Origin: an uncultured Lachnospiraceae bacterium
GTDB taxonomy: Bacteria > Bacillota > Clostridia > Lachnospirales > Lachnospiraceae
DNA length: 51,282 nt
Direction: 5' to 3'
Assembly: GCA_910585345.1 (NCBI GenBank)
Contig: CAJUDS010000016.1
Location: 1-51,282, forward strand
Numbering within the stretch: the stretch's first letter is position 1; every line of letters begins with the position of its first letter. This document shows positions 1 to 9,077 of the stretch, in pieces. The notes beneath the pieces are model-generated. The model was not told the DNA's origin, ran no database searches, and worked only from the letters and a program-made list of their open reading frames with translations. Made by a program: the position numbers and the translations under genes.

Positions 1-1355
1 TGCACCGTCCCCGGAAACATATCAACCATTGTAACTTTTTCTGCCTGGTATCCATGTTGGATAAATATTTCCAGATCTCTTGCCAGGCTGGTTGGTTTGC
101 AGGAAATATAAAGGATCCTGTCTACGCCGTAAGCGATAATCTTCTGCAGCGCCTTGGGATGGATGCCGTCTCTCGGCGGGTCCAGGATAATAAAATCCGG
201 TTTTTCCGCAATGGTATCCAGTGCTTTCAGCACATCCCCGGCAATAAATTCGCAGTTCTGCAGTCCGTTGCGCCGCGCATTTTCTCTGGCTGCCTCCACA
301 GCTTCCTCCACGATCTCCACACCGATTACTTTTTTGGCTACAGGCGCCATCAGCTGCGCGATCGTACCCGTACCGCTGTACAGATCAAAAATCACCGCAT
401 CCCGCGTTCCGTATAAGCCGGGTCTGATTTCTCCAATAAAACGTCTTGCCGTCTCGTACAATACTTCCGCTCCCAGACTGTTCGTCTGGAAAAAGGAGAA
501 CGGGGAAATCCTAAACTGCAGTCCCAGCAGTTCTTCATAAAAAAAGTCTTTCCCATATAACAGAACATTTCCGTCACTTTTTACCGCATCCGCAACAGAA
601 TCATTTTGAATATGCAGAATTCCCACAATCCTGCCGTCCAGCTCCAAGGAAAGCAGTCTGTCCACAAATTCTTTCAGATCATGCTCCTCCTGCGTGGTCG
701 TCACGAGAGCAGTCAAAATCTCTCCCGTCTTTCCCGCCTTCCGCACAAGCAGATGACGCAGATAGCCCGTATGACGAAGTCTGTGATAAAATGAAACCCC
801 CGCTTCACGGAAACAGGAAAGCGTCGCAGCCAATATCTTTCGGTAATCCTCGTCCACGATCTGACAATCCGATACCGTCACAATGTCATAAAAACCGCCT
901 CTTTTATGCATTCCCAGTTCCAAAGGCCCATCTTTAAAACCGTCGCCAAAAGAAAACTCCATCTTGTTGCGGTATCCGTTGACAACCGGGCTTCTGTGTA
1001 TTGGTTCAAAAATACATTGCTCCGACTGTCTCTCTATAACCGGCACAAGAAGCGCTTTTACCTGCTTTTCCTTCAATATAAGCTGCGCCTCATAGGGAAG
1101 ATTCTGATAGTTACAACCTCCACACTGTCCGAAATGCGGACATCTGCTCGTGATTTCATTTTCCGCCGGTTCCAAAACCGCGAGCAGACGCCCTTCTGCC
1201 CTTCCTTTCCGCACTTTCGTCACCGCAAAAGAGATTTTCTGCCCCGGCAGTCCATTTTTGACAACGCACCTTGTACCGTCCGCGCACTGTACCACTGCCT
1301 TATTCGGAAAAGCGACGTCCGTCACCCACCCTTCCAGTAACTGTCCTTTTTTCAT
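1..1355 (-). CDS. rlmD: 23S rRNA (uracil-5-)-methyltransferase, RlmD/RumA family (3' end cut by window)
   Basis: This enzyme would transfer a methyl group from S-adenosylmethionine to C5 of a uracil in 23S rRNA. The start is the ATG at 1355; about 451 codons are visible and the frame runs off the window edge. A TRAM-like beta-barrel fills roughly residues 1-60. The iron-sulfur motif CPHFGQCGGC lies at about 72-81, with a further Cys in VSDCQ. Later come FFQTN, the SAM-binding DLYSGTGT, the LDPPRDG loop and YISCKPTSLARD, which holds the catalytic Cys. These are hallmarks of the RumA/TrmA family. Clostridia often carry a dual-specificity RlmCD, so the exact target uridine is not certain. The ribosome binding site is weak (AACAGGT). 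The next gene upstream is on the same strand, but a terminator hairpin at 1464-1490 separates them. Confidence 0.93.
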   Translation of the reverse strand, partial: MKKGQLLEGWVTDVAFPNKAVVQCADGTRCVVKNGLPGQKISFAVTKVRKGRAEGRLLAVLEPAENEITSRCPHFGQCGGCNYQNLPYEAQLILKEKQVKALLVPVIERQSEQCIFEPIHRSPVVNGYRNKMEFSFGDGFKDGPLELGMHKRGGFYDIVTVSDCQIVDEDYRKILAATLSCFREAGVSFYHRLRHTGYLRHLLVRKAGKTGEILTALVTTTQEEHDLKEFVDRLLSLELDGRIVGILHIQNDSVADAVKSDGNVLLYGKDFFYEELLGLQFRISPFSFFQTNSLGAEVLYETARRFIGEIRPGLYGTRDAVIFDLYSGTGTIAQLMAPVAKKVIGVEIVEEAVEAARENARRNGLQNCEFIAGDVLKALDTIAEKPDFIILDPPRDGIHPKALQKIIAYGVDRILYISCKPTSLARDLEIFIQHGYQAEKVTMVDMFPGTV

Positions 1356-1463
1356 ACCTGTTATTCCCCTATCCGCATTTATTCACAAAGTATTTGCCCG
1401 TCCTGTCTTCCTATACGGAGCCGTTTTTTTGCTTCCGCCCTTTTCATCCGCCCCATACACGCC

Positions 1464-1490
1464 AAAAACGGGATGCATCCGCATCCCGTT
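1464..1490 (-). terminator. Rho-independent terminator of the small membrane protein gene
   Basis: A perfect 10-bp stem (AACGGGATGC / GCATCCCGTT) with a 4-nt loop is followed on the minus strand by a run of five T. It lies downstream of the stop codon at 1611. Confidence 0.8.
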
Positions 1491-1610
1491 CTATCCAGAT
1501 TTCTATTACTGCGGACAATCAACCAAAGCCCGTATCACCGGCTCTGACAAATACCGCATAAATCAAAAACTCCGCAGCCTGCCGGGATGTTTTTGACCTA
1601 TTCCCTACTG

Positions 1611-1898
1611 TTATTCCTCTGTTGACTCTGCCTGGGAATCCTCCGTATCCTCCGCAGCGGGCTCTTCCTCATCATCAAAGAATTCATCATCAAAATCATC
1701 TTCAAAATCTTCCTCAAAATCTTCCGGATAATCCGGTGAAAAATAGCGGTACAACGCATAGATCACTGCGACAGCCGCTACAACAACCAGACCGATTGCC
1801 AATGCCCAGCAGAGCGGTGAAATCTCTTTTTTCTCTTCTTTTTTCCCTAACAGCTCCTGCAGTTTCTTCATATTGATTACATCTTCCAATCTATTCAT
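1611..1898 (-). CDS. Small single-span membrane protein with acidic tail, unknown function
   Basis: A 95-residue protein that I do not recognise. The start at 1898 (MNRLEDVINM) is chosen because a GGAAGG ribosome binding site lies just upstream; the frame is open further 5' but with no better site. Residues about 1-25 are charged and include KKEEKK, a membrane segment (roughly LCWALAIGLVVVAAVAVIYA) follows, and the last 40 residues are almost entirely Asp and Glu. By the positive-inside rule the acidic tail probably faces outwards. It has its own extended -10 promoter at 1970 and its own terminator, so it is a single-gene unit between polC and rlmD. The composition gives no functional clue. 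Confidence 0.7.
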   Translation of the reverse strand: MNRLEDVINMKKLQELLGKKEEKKEISPLCWALAIGLVVVAAVAVIYALYRYFSPDYPEDFEEDFEDDFDDEFFDDEEEPAAEDTEDSQAESTEE

Positions 1899-1969
1899 AT
1901 AGCCATCCTTCCTCTCATTCTGACCGGAAACGGCTCGTTTGTCCGCTCCCATTCCGAATTGTTTGTTAT

Positions 1970-1978
1970 ATTATACCA
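1970..1978 (-). promoter_or_regulatory. Extended -10 promoter for the small membrane protein
   Basis: On the minus strand the sequence reads TGGTATAAT, a perfect TATAAT with an upstream TGn extension, about 70 nt before the ATG at 1898. I see no good -35 box, which is usual for extended -10 promoters. Confidence 0.55.
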
Positions 1979-2056
1979 CTTTTGAATCGTTTTTACTACA
2001 TAAATTTTTTTGAGTTTCCCTGTTTTACAAAAACCGGATCCTGTATGGATTTCCCG

Positions 2057-5000
2057 TCAAGTCACCAGATCAAACAGGCTGATCTGGTTTGACTGGGGCA
2101 GATCTCCCAGCAAATGCAGATTATCCATCATCTCTACTACGGTTTTAGACACCTTTGTGCGGTCGCGGAAATCATCCTTCGAAAGAAAGGGACCGTCCTT
2201 GGCCGCTTCTACGATAGCATCCGCCGCTTTTTCTCCAAGTCCGTCAATACTGCTCAGAGACGGCATCAACTGACCGTCAATGATCTGGAACAATCTGGAT
2301 TGCGCCCGGAAAATATCGATAGGCATAAAGGAGAAGCCTCTTACATACATTTCCTGTACATTTTTCATATCCTTATAGGCGTCCTGTTCCTTTTTGGTCA
2401 GCGTATCGCTTCTGCGTTTATAATCGGCCATAACCCGTTCCAGATGCTCCTGCCCCTGGCACATCAGTTCATAAGAAAATGCAGAGGCACGAATGCTGAA
2501 ATAGGAAGCATAATAGGCAAGCGGATAATTGATTTTACAGTAGGCGATTCGCCACGCCATCATCACATAAGCCGCTGCATGCGCCTTGGGAAACATATAT
2601 TTAATTTTTTTGCAAGACCAGATATACCAATCCGGCACACCTGCCTCTTCCATAGCTTTCTGCATTTCCGGCTGCAGTCCCTTACCTTTTCTGACAGACT
2701 CCATAATCTTAAAAGACAGACTGCTTTCCACTCCCATACCGATCAGATACACCATGATATCGTCACGGGTACAAATCGCTGTGGAAATGGTGGCCTTTCC
2801 TTCTTCGATCAGCGTCTGTGCATTTCCAAGCCAGACATCCGTACCGTGCGCCAGCCCGGCGATGCGCACCAGATCGGAAAACATGGTAGGCTTGGTATCC
2901 AAAAGCATCTGGATTGCAAATTCCGTACCAAACTCCGGAATACCCAGACACCCAAGCTTACATCCGCCGATCTGATCCGGCGTAATCCCAAGCGCCTCCG
3001 TATTTTGAAAAAGCGACATCACCTTTCGGTCGTCCAGCGGAATGCTGACCGGATCGATTCCCGTCAGGTCCTGCAGCATGCGGATCATCGTCGGATCATC
3101 GTGCCCCAGTATGTCCAGTTTCAGCAGATTGTGATCGATCGAATGATAATCAAAATGAGTGGTTACAATATCCGTCGTCATATCATTGGCCGGATGCTGC
3201 ACCGGCGTAAAAGAATTGATGTCCTCACCGATCGGCAGTACGATAATCCCGCCGGGATGCTGGCCCGTGCTCCGCCTGACCCCGGTGCATCCCATCACAA
3301 TACGGTTAATTTCACAGTTCCTTTTCTTGATGCTTCTGTCCTCATAGTACCGTTTCACATAACCAAACGCCGTTTTATCTGCAAGCGTTCCAATCGTTCC
3401 TGCACGGTAGGTCTGTCCGGCTCCAAAAATCACCTCCGTATACTTATGGGCCTTACTCTGGTATTCCCCGGAAAAATTCAGGTCAATATCCGGCTCCTTG
3501 TCCCCTTTAAATCCCAGAAACGTTTCAAAAGGAATATCAAAACCATCCTTTTTCAGCGGTGCGCCGCAGTCAGGGCATATTTTATCCGGCATATCGCAGC
3601 CTGCTTTTCCCGCATACTTTTTCACCTCTTCGGATGTGAAATCGCTATAGTGGCACTGTGTACAATAATAATGCGGACTGAGCGGATTCACTTCCGTGAT
3701 GCCAGACATCGTCGCCACAAACGAGGAGCCGACGGATCCTCTCGAACCTACCAGATACCCGTCCTCCACCGATTTCCACACCAGCTTCTGTGCAATAATA
3801 TACATCACGGCAAACCCATTCGTAATGATCGAATGCAGTTCCCGTTCCAGACGGGCCTGCACCATTTCCGGCAGTGGATTCCCATACATTTCATGGGCCT
3901 TTCTGTAACAGATCTCCGTCAGCGTCTTGTCGCTGTCGGGTATGACCGGAGGGCATTTATCCGGACGCACCGGAGAAATCGATTCGATCATATCCGCAAT
4001 CCGGTTCGTATTCGTGACCACAACCTCCTCCGCCTTGTCACTGCCCAGATAAGAAAACTCTTCCAGCATTTCTTCCGTTGTACGCAGATAAAGCGGCGCC
4101 TGGTTATCCGCATCCTTAAACCCTTTGCCGTCCATAATAATCCGCCGGTACACTTCATCCCCGGGATCCAGAAAATGTACGTCGCAGGTAGCGACTACCG
4201 GTCTGCCAAACTGTTCTCCTAACTCGACAATTTTCCGGTTGATTTCCTGGATATCTTCCGGCGAATGGATCTTGTCTATTTTATCCGAGGCAATCATAAA
4301 CGCATTGTTGCCCACAGGCTGGATTTCCAGATAATCGTAAAAATTCACAATACGGGCAATCTCCTGCTCCCCTCTGTCGTCCAACAGCGCCCGGTATAAC
4401 TCGCCTGCCTCGCAGGCGCTTCCAAGCAGTATCCCCTCCCGGTGCTTCATCACAAGGCTCTTGGGGATTCGCGGCCTTTTGTTAAAATACGTCAGATGCG
4501 ATTCCGATACCATCGTATATAAATTGACCCTGCCCGCGTCGCTGCGCGCCAGCATAATGGCGTGGTACGTAGGCATCCGTTTCACCGCATCCGAGCTGCA
4601 CGTCTCCAACGCGTTCACACCAAGCAGAGTTGTCACGCCCTCTTCGCGCAGCATGGCAATAAACTTCACAAAGATTTCCGCGGTAGCCGATGCGTCATCC
4701 ACCGCCCGGTGATGATTCTCCAACGATACGCCCAGTGTTTTAGCAACTGCATCGAGCGTATGTTTCGCCTGATGCGGGAGCAGTACACGGGACAGACCTA
4801 CCGTATCCACATAGGTAAAATCACAGGAAAGCTCCTGCCGTCTGGCATTTTCCTGTAAAAATCCCATATCAAAACCCGCATTGTGCGCTACAAGCACGCA
4901 TCCTTCGCAAAATGTAAGAAACGAAGGCAGAATCTTCTCTATTACAGGCGCGTCCATCACATCCGCATCCCGGATACCTGTCAGCTTTTCAATCGCAAAC

Positions 5001-6571
5001 GGAATGGGCATCTGCGGATTTACAAAAGCAGAATACCTGTCAACGATTTCTCCGCCCGAAACCTTCACGGCGCCGATCTCTATAATCCTGTTATTCACCG
5101 GAGAAAAGCCTGTCGTCTCCAGATCAAATACCACATACGCTCCGTCCAGTGTCTGTTCTTTGCAGTTTGTTACGATTTGCTTCAAATCGTCCACCAGATA
5201 GGCTTCCATGCCGTATATCACCTTGAAAAAATCATTCCGGTCCGGCGCCTCTTCGCCCGCTTCTTTCCTTCTGCTTTTTTCCGCTTTCCAGAGATCTTCC
5301 CACACATGGTTGGCATCCGGAAAGGACTGCACCACGCCGTGGTCGGTAATGGCTATGGCCGGATGCCCCCACTGATAAGCCCGCTTTACGATATCTTTTA
5401 CATCAGAAACGCCGTCCATATCACTCATTTTCGTATGGCAGTGCAGTTCCACACGTTTTTTTACCGAATGGTCCATACGCCCTACCGTAAAGTCAGCCGC
5501 CTTCTTTACGCCCACAATGGATCCGACGGTCAGTTCGCTGTCAAATTTATCAATTGTCGTAACGCCTTTCAGTTTGACAAAGGCACCCGCTTTTATACTG
5601 CCCGCCAGTTCCTCCGCCTGGTCATTGCGGACAAACATCTTAATCGTCAGCGTATCGGTAAAGTCCGTCAGATCGAAAATCAGTATCGTACGCTCATTGC
5701 GGATCTCACGCTTTTCAACCTGCAGAATCCTGCCGCGGACCACGATCTCTCCCATCTCGCCCACAACCTCTTCCATCCGGATTGGTTCTTCCTCAAAATC
5801 TCTTCCATAAATTACATCCGGATTGTCAGACCGCCGCAAAGGCTTTTTCTCCGTTTCTCCTTTTCCCCTGCCGCCCCGGCGCATGTTTTTCTCCGCCTTC
5901 TCCTGCGCTGCCAAAGCCGCCGTCTTTGCCGCGCCAGTTTCCGCCTGCCTCTCCTGCGTCCCCGCGGCGGATGCTTCGTCCGCGCGTCCCCTCCCGGCCC
6001 TTGCGGAGATTTCCGCCACCTGCCCGGCAATCCGGTAATCCTGGTCGTCTCCCGGTCCGTCTCCTGTCTGCTGCGTATATAGCACCTTGGCCAAAACAGG
6101 ATAGCCGAATCTTTCGCCGAAAATCTTTTCCAGTATCCGCACCAGTTCTTTTTCCTTTTCCCTGGCGGGCACACTGTCCCGCACCGTCAGCGTCATCCTG
6201 TTCTCCTCCGGGAATACGATATCCGCCCCCTTAAACATCATATATTCCACATGACTGTATTCTTTCAGCTCCAAAAGAATACTGTCGCGGTAAACGCTCA
6301 ATAACTTTTCCGGGTTATACTGTGCGGATAACCTGTATTTTTCGTAAATCTTAATTACCATCTCCGCGTAGGGAAACAACTGCTTCTTAATTTCCTTTTC
6401 CAGGCGGAAAATTTGATCCTTTGCAATCAAATATGTGCTGGAAAGAAAAATGCGCAAAAAATCCTTACGCTTCGTAGCCGTAATCCGCTCTACCATAACA
6501 GGCTCGAGGAGCGCCGCCATCTCCTGATTCAATTTTAATGTCGGAAACACCTCCAAAAACTGTTTCGCCAT
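2057..6571 (-). CDS. polC: DNA polymerase III alpha subunit, PolC type
   Basis: The replicative polymerase of Firmicutes, with built-in 3'-5' proofreading. The protein has 1504 residues, somewhat longer than the 1430-1450 common in bacilli; the extra length is probably the Ala/Arg/Lys-rich linker at about 170-260. Domains in order are an N-terminal domain (1-165), an OB-fold (about 270-345), a first PHP part (HCHTKMSD near 375) and a DEDDh exonuclease (FDLETTG near 482, AHNAGFD, HRAVDDA near 622). A second PHP part, a zinc-ribbon-like CTQC...CPDC pair and the polymerase palm (PDIDLNFS near 1026) follow. The start is the ATG at 6571, only 3 nt after the ispG stop, so the two genes are translationally close. 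It is the last gene of the large minus-strand cluster. Long open frames on the opposite strand are shadows of its codon use. Confidence 0.98.
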   Translation of the reverse strand: MAKQFLEVFPTLKLNQEMAALLEPVMVERITATKRKDFLRIFLSSTYLIAKDQIFRLEKEIKKQLFPYAEMVIKIYEKYRLSAQYNPEKLLSVYRDSILLELKEYSHVEYMMFKGADIVFPEENRMTLTVRDSVPAREKEKELVRILEKIFGERFGYPVLAKVLYTQQTGDGPGDDQDYRIAGQVAEISARAGRGRADEASAAGTQERQAETGAAKTAALAAQEKAEKNMRRGGRGKGETEKKPLRRSDNPDVIYGRDFEEEPIRMEEVVGEMGEIVVRGRILQVEKREIRNERTILIFDLTDFTDTLTIKMFVRNDQAEELAGSIKAGAFVKLKGVTTIDKFDSELTVGSIVGVKKAADFTVGRMDHSVKKRVELHCHTKMSDMDGVSDVKDIVKRAYQWGHPAIAITDHGVVQSFPDANHVWEDLWKAEKSRRKEAGEEAPDRNDFFKVIYGMEAYLVDDLKQIVTNCKEQTLDGAYVVFDLETTGFSPVNNRIIEIGAVKVSGGEIVDRYSAFVNPQMPIPFAIEKLTGIRDADVMDAPVIEKILPSFLTFCEGCVLVAHNAGFDMGFLQENARRQELSCDFTYVDTVGLSRVLLPHQAKHTLDAVAKTLGVSLENHHRAVDDASATAEIFVKFIAMLREEGVTTLLGVNALETCSSDAVKRMPTYHAIMLARSDAGRVNLYTMVSESHLTYFNKRPRIPKSLVMKHREGILLGSACEAGELYRALLDDRGEQEIARIVNFYDYLEIQPVGNNAFMIASDKIDKIHSPEDIQEINRKIVELGEQFGRPVVATCDVHFLDPGDEVYRRIIMDGKGFKDADNQAPLYLRTTEEMLEEFSYLGSDKAEEVVVTNTNRIADMIESISPVRPDKCPPVIPDSDKTLTEICYRKAHEMYGNPLPEMVQARLERELHSIITNGFAVMYIIAQKLVWKSVEDGYLVGSRGSVGSSFVATMSGITEVNPLSPHYYCTQCHYSDFTSEEVKKYAGKAGCDMPDKICPDCGAPLKKDGFDIPFETFLGFKGDKEPDIDLNFSGEYQSKAHKYTEVIFGAGQTYRAGTIGTLADKTAFGYVKRYYEDRSIKKRNCEINRIVMGCTGVRRSTGQHPGGIIVLPIGEDINSFTPVQHPANDMTTDIVTTHFDYHSIDHNLLKLDILGHDDPTMIRMLQDLTGIDPVSIPLDDRKVMSLFQNTEALGITPDQIGGCKLGCLGIPEFGTEFAIQMLLDTKPTMFSDLVRIAGLAHGTDVWLGNAQTLIEEGKATISTAICTRDDIMVYLIGMGVESSLSFKIMESVRKGKGLQPEMQKAMEEAGVPDWYIWSCKKIKYMFPKAHAAAYVMMAWRIAYCKINYPLAYYASYFSIRASAFSYELMCQGQEHLERVMADYKRRSDTLTKKEQDAYKDMKNVQEMYVRGFSFMPIDIFRAQSRLFQIIDGQLMPSLSSIDGLGEKAADAIVEAAKDGPFLSKDDFRDRTKVSKTVVEMMDNLHLLGDLPQSNQISLFDLVT

Positions 6572-6574
6572 GCT

Positions 6575-7630
6575 TTACTCCTGCCAGTTCCGTAATTTTT
6601 CCCGCAGCGTATCCAGAAGCCGCTCCTCCGGCACCTTACAGATCACTTCCCCCTTTTGGATCAGAAGCCCTTCTCCGTTCCCTCCGGCAATGCCGATATC
6701 CGCTTCCTTTGCCTCTCCCGGCCCGTTCACGGCGCAGCCCATAACAGCCACCTTCAGATCGAGCGGAATATCCTGCACCATATTTTCCACCTCGTTTGCC
6801 AGGCCGATCAAATCAATTTTCGTCCTGCCGCACGTCGGACAGGATACCACCTCTATGCCGCCCTTTCTCAGTCCCAGTGTGCGGAGAATCAGTTTCGCAC
6901 TTTTCACTTCTTCCACCGGATCCCCGGTCAGGGACACGCGGACCGTATCTCCGATACCCTGATAGAGGATAATTCCCAGCCCAATCGCTGATTTGATATT
7001 GCCGCTTATAACGGTTCCCGCCTCGGTAATCCCCACATGCAGCGGATAATTTGTTTTCTCCGCCAAGATCTCATGCGCTTTCACACACATCAGCACATCG
7101 GAGGATTTGATGCTGACCACCAGGTTGTCATATCCCAGTTCTTCTATCATATGCACCTTATCCAGCGCACTCTCCACAATGCCCTGCGCTGTCACACCAT
7201 GATACTTCTCCACCAGTTCTTTTTCCAGAGAACCGCTGTTCACCCCTACCCGAATCGGAATCTGCCGCTCTCTGGCCGCACTTACCACAGACTCTACTTT
7301 ATCTCTGCCTCCGATATTGCCCGGATTGATACGAATCTTATCCGCGCCGTTAGCGATGGCCGCCAACGCCATTCTATAATCAAAATGAATATCCGCCACA
7401 AGCGGAATGCCAATCTGCTTTTTGATTTCCCCCAGCGCTCTGGCCGCTTCCTCGGTAGGCACCGTACAACGGATAATCTCGCATCCTGCCGCTTCCAGAC
7501 GGCGAATCTGTTCCACTGTAGCCGCCACGTCTTCTGTCCTTGTATTCGTCATAGACTGGATCAGCACCGGGCTGCCTCCGCCGATCACCCTGTCCCCTAT
7601 CCGGACCGTCTTTGTATGTTCACGATACAT
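6575..7630 (-). CDS. ispG: 4-hydroxy-3-methylbut-2-enyl diphosphate synthase (flavodoxin/ferredoxin)
   Basis: IspG (GcpE) reduces methylerythritol cyclodiphosphate to HMBPP, the penultimate step of the MEP isoprenoid pathway, using a [4Fe-4S] cluster. The 351-residue product starts at the ATG at 7630 (MYREHTKTVRIG), preceded by GGAGG; the frame is open further 5' but lacks a ribosome binding site. The N-terminal TIM barrel holds VLIQSMTNT and IRINPGNIG. The cluster ligands are in SCPTCGRTK and the later MGCAVNGPGEA. The length fits the short bacterial form. It follows the kinase gene after a 182-nt gap that contains a promoter at 7788-7816, so ispG-polC can be transcribed apart from the upstream cluster. 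Dxr (11028-12176) supplies the first committed step of the same pathway. Confidence 0.97.
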   Translation of the reverse strand: MYREHTKTVRIGDRVIGGGSPVLIQSMTNTRTEDVAATVEQIRRLEAAGCEIIRCTVPTEEAARALGEIKKQIGIPLVADIHFDYRMALAAIANGADKIRINPGNIGGRDKVESVVSAARERQIPIRVGVNSGSLEKELVEKYHGVTAQGIVESALDKVHMIEELGYDNLVVSIKSSDVLMCVKAHEILAEKTNYPLHVGITEAGTVISGNIKSAIGLGIILYQGIGDTVRVSLTGDPVEEVKSAKLILRTLGLRKGGIEVVSCPTCGRTKIDLIGLANEVENMVQDIPLDLKVAVMGCAVNGPGEAKEADIGIAGGNGEGLLIQKGEVICKVPEERLLDTLREKLRNWQE

Positions 7631-7787
7631 TTTTTCTTCCTCCTGCGTTTTTCTATGTTTTTCCAAAGCAGAACTGTCTTTGCGGTTCTGTAAAATATCA
7701 GGTTCCCGAAAAAGCGCGGAAAACCAAATTCGCAAGCGTCCATAAATTTGTTTGCCTTTAGCGCAAAAAACACTGCCAAGCGCTCCT

Positions 7788-7816
7788 ATTATACCATGTC
7801 CGGGGATTCCCTTCAA
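7788..7816 (-). promoter_or_regulatory. Internal promoter for ispG-polC
   Basis: The minus strand carries TTGAAG (7816-7811), a 17-nt spacer and TATAAT (7793-7788) with a TGG extension before the -10. The -35 overlaps the kinase stop codon. The resulting leader to the ispG ATG is about 150 nt and holds a small hairpin with CAGAAC/GTTCTG arms near 7669-7690. Confidence 0.6.
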
Positions 7817-9063
7817 TCCGCACAAATGACAAAAGTCCGCTGCCGCAGCAATTCCCCTTTTCCTGCGCTCTGGCTGATAGTGACCTCATACTCTCTGCCC
7901 TTTTCGAAACAGTTCACCGGCAGTTCAAACATAAGATTTTCATCCGTATGATAAACTGCGTCAAAATCCACGAGAAACAGCTCTCCTTCTTTCGTGCGGA
8001 TACTGACGGGCAGCAGCGGCGGCTGTGCCTGCGCCGCAGATACCCATTCCCCATCGGATGCCGGTCCTTTTCCATCATACCTTTCCGGCCCGTCAGATAC
8101 GCCTCTTATCCCGCCGGAAAAGGAAAGCAGTCCAACCGCCAAAAGCAGCGCCGACCTTGCTGTCGTCCCTGATACTGCGCCGCCGTACTTTCCTTCCGTC
8201 AGCAGTACACTCCTGATGCGCCGGAATATCGTTTCCTGTTTCCTTTCCTTCTGCCTTTTATCCTTTCCTGTTTTCTGCCGTTTCACTCTCCCGCAGGAAT
8301 GAGCCGCCGTCATATGCTGCAGCTGTGAACAGATCTCTTCCATTGATCCGTACCGTTTTTCTGGGTCTGTTTCCGTGCATTTTAAAATAATTTCCTGCAG
8401 TTTCTCCGACAAAAACGGATTTTCCTCACGAACGGCATAGATCCCTCTGCTTCCACAAGGCTGCTCCCCTGTCACCAGATAAAACAAAACGGCGCCAAAG
8501 GCATAGATATCGCTCTTTTGTGACACGCCGCATTCCTGTAACAGCTCAGGCGCACCGTAGCCCGGCGTATAGCAACAGCCGGCCGTCTGTTTTCCGGCCC
8601 TGTCACACTCCCAAACGGCCCCTCCAAAATCCAGTAAAGCGATCCTTCCATCGTGGTAAACCAAATTCAGGGGTTTTAAATCTCCATGAATCATACCAAG
8701 CGGCGGCAGATGCAGAAACCAGATGAGTTCCGCCAGCGAAAGAGCGCATCGGACCGCTGTCTCTTCCTCCATTGGACCCTCTTCCCTGATTTTTTCTTCC
8801 AGTGATACTCCCTCCATATACTCCATAATCAGGCAGACTGCCGCCTCTTCATAAAAGACGTCGGCAAGCACCGGAATCCCCTCTCTGTGAATCTGACGCA
8901 GCGCTGCCACTTCCCGCAGCGCCGCGTCCTGCCGCTGCGCCTCTCCCAGCGCAATACGTTTCATCACCCAATTGCGCTCCAGACGCTTGTCCCATACGAG
9001 ATACGTTTCTCCGCTGCCTCCTTCCGCCAGTTTTCTTACGATTCGATACCTTCTCTCTCTCAT
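7813..9063 (-). CDS. Membrane-anchored serine/threonine protein kinase
   Basis: A Hanks-type protein kinase of 416 residues. The ATG at 9063 follows AGGAGG. The kinase domain spans about 6-255: Gly-rich loop LAEGGSGETY (12-21), ATP-binding Lys35 in VMKRI, catalytic loop HGDLKPLN (126-133, Asp128), DFG at 145-147 and GYGAPE before the activation segment end. The catalytic loop has Gly where most kinases have Arg, so this is a non-RD kinase. A basic linker (260-285) leads to a single membrane span at about 303-318 and an outer domain of roughly 95 residues. There are no PASTA repeats, unlike PrkC/Stk1. The PP2C phosphatase gene ends 14 nt upstream, giving a kinase/phosphatase pair. Its place between rseP and ispG is unusual. 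What the outer domain senses is unknown. Confidence 0.9.
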   Translation of the reverse strand: MRERRYRIVRKLAEGGSGETYLVWDKRLERNWVMKRIALGEAQRQDAALREVAALRQIHREGIPVLADVFYEEAAVCLIMEYMEGVSLEEKIREEGPMEEETAVRCALSLAELIWFLHLPPLGMIHGDLKPLNLVYHDGRIALLDFGGAVWECDRAGKQTAGCCYTPGYGAPELLQECGVSQKSDIYAFGAVLFYLVTGEQPCGSRGIYAVREENPFLSEKLQEIILKCTETDPEKRYGSMEEICSQLQHMTAAHSCGRVKRQKTGKDKRQKERKQETIFRRIRSVLLTEGKYGGAVSGTTARSALLLAVGLLSFSGGIRGVSDGPERYDGKGPASDGEWVSAAQAQPPLLPVSIRTKEGELFLVDFDAVYHTDENLMFELPVNCFEKGREYEVTISQSAGKGELLRQRTFVICAD

Positions 9064-9077
9064 TCCCTGCCTCCTTT

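Noticed and set aside
2114..4222. A 702-codon open frame opposite polC, and similar long antisense frames at 4883-6082 and 17145-18275
   Set aside because: Their translations are rich in His, Arg and Ile with no domain likeness, they lie wholly inside conserved genes, and they lack ribosome binding sites. They reflect the codon use of the real genes.
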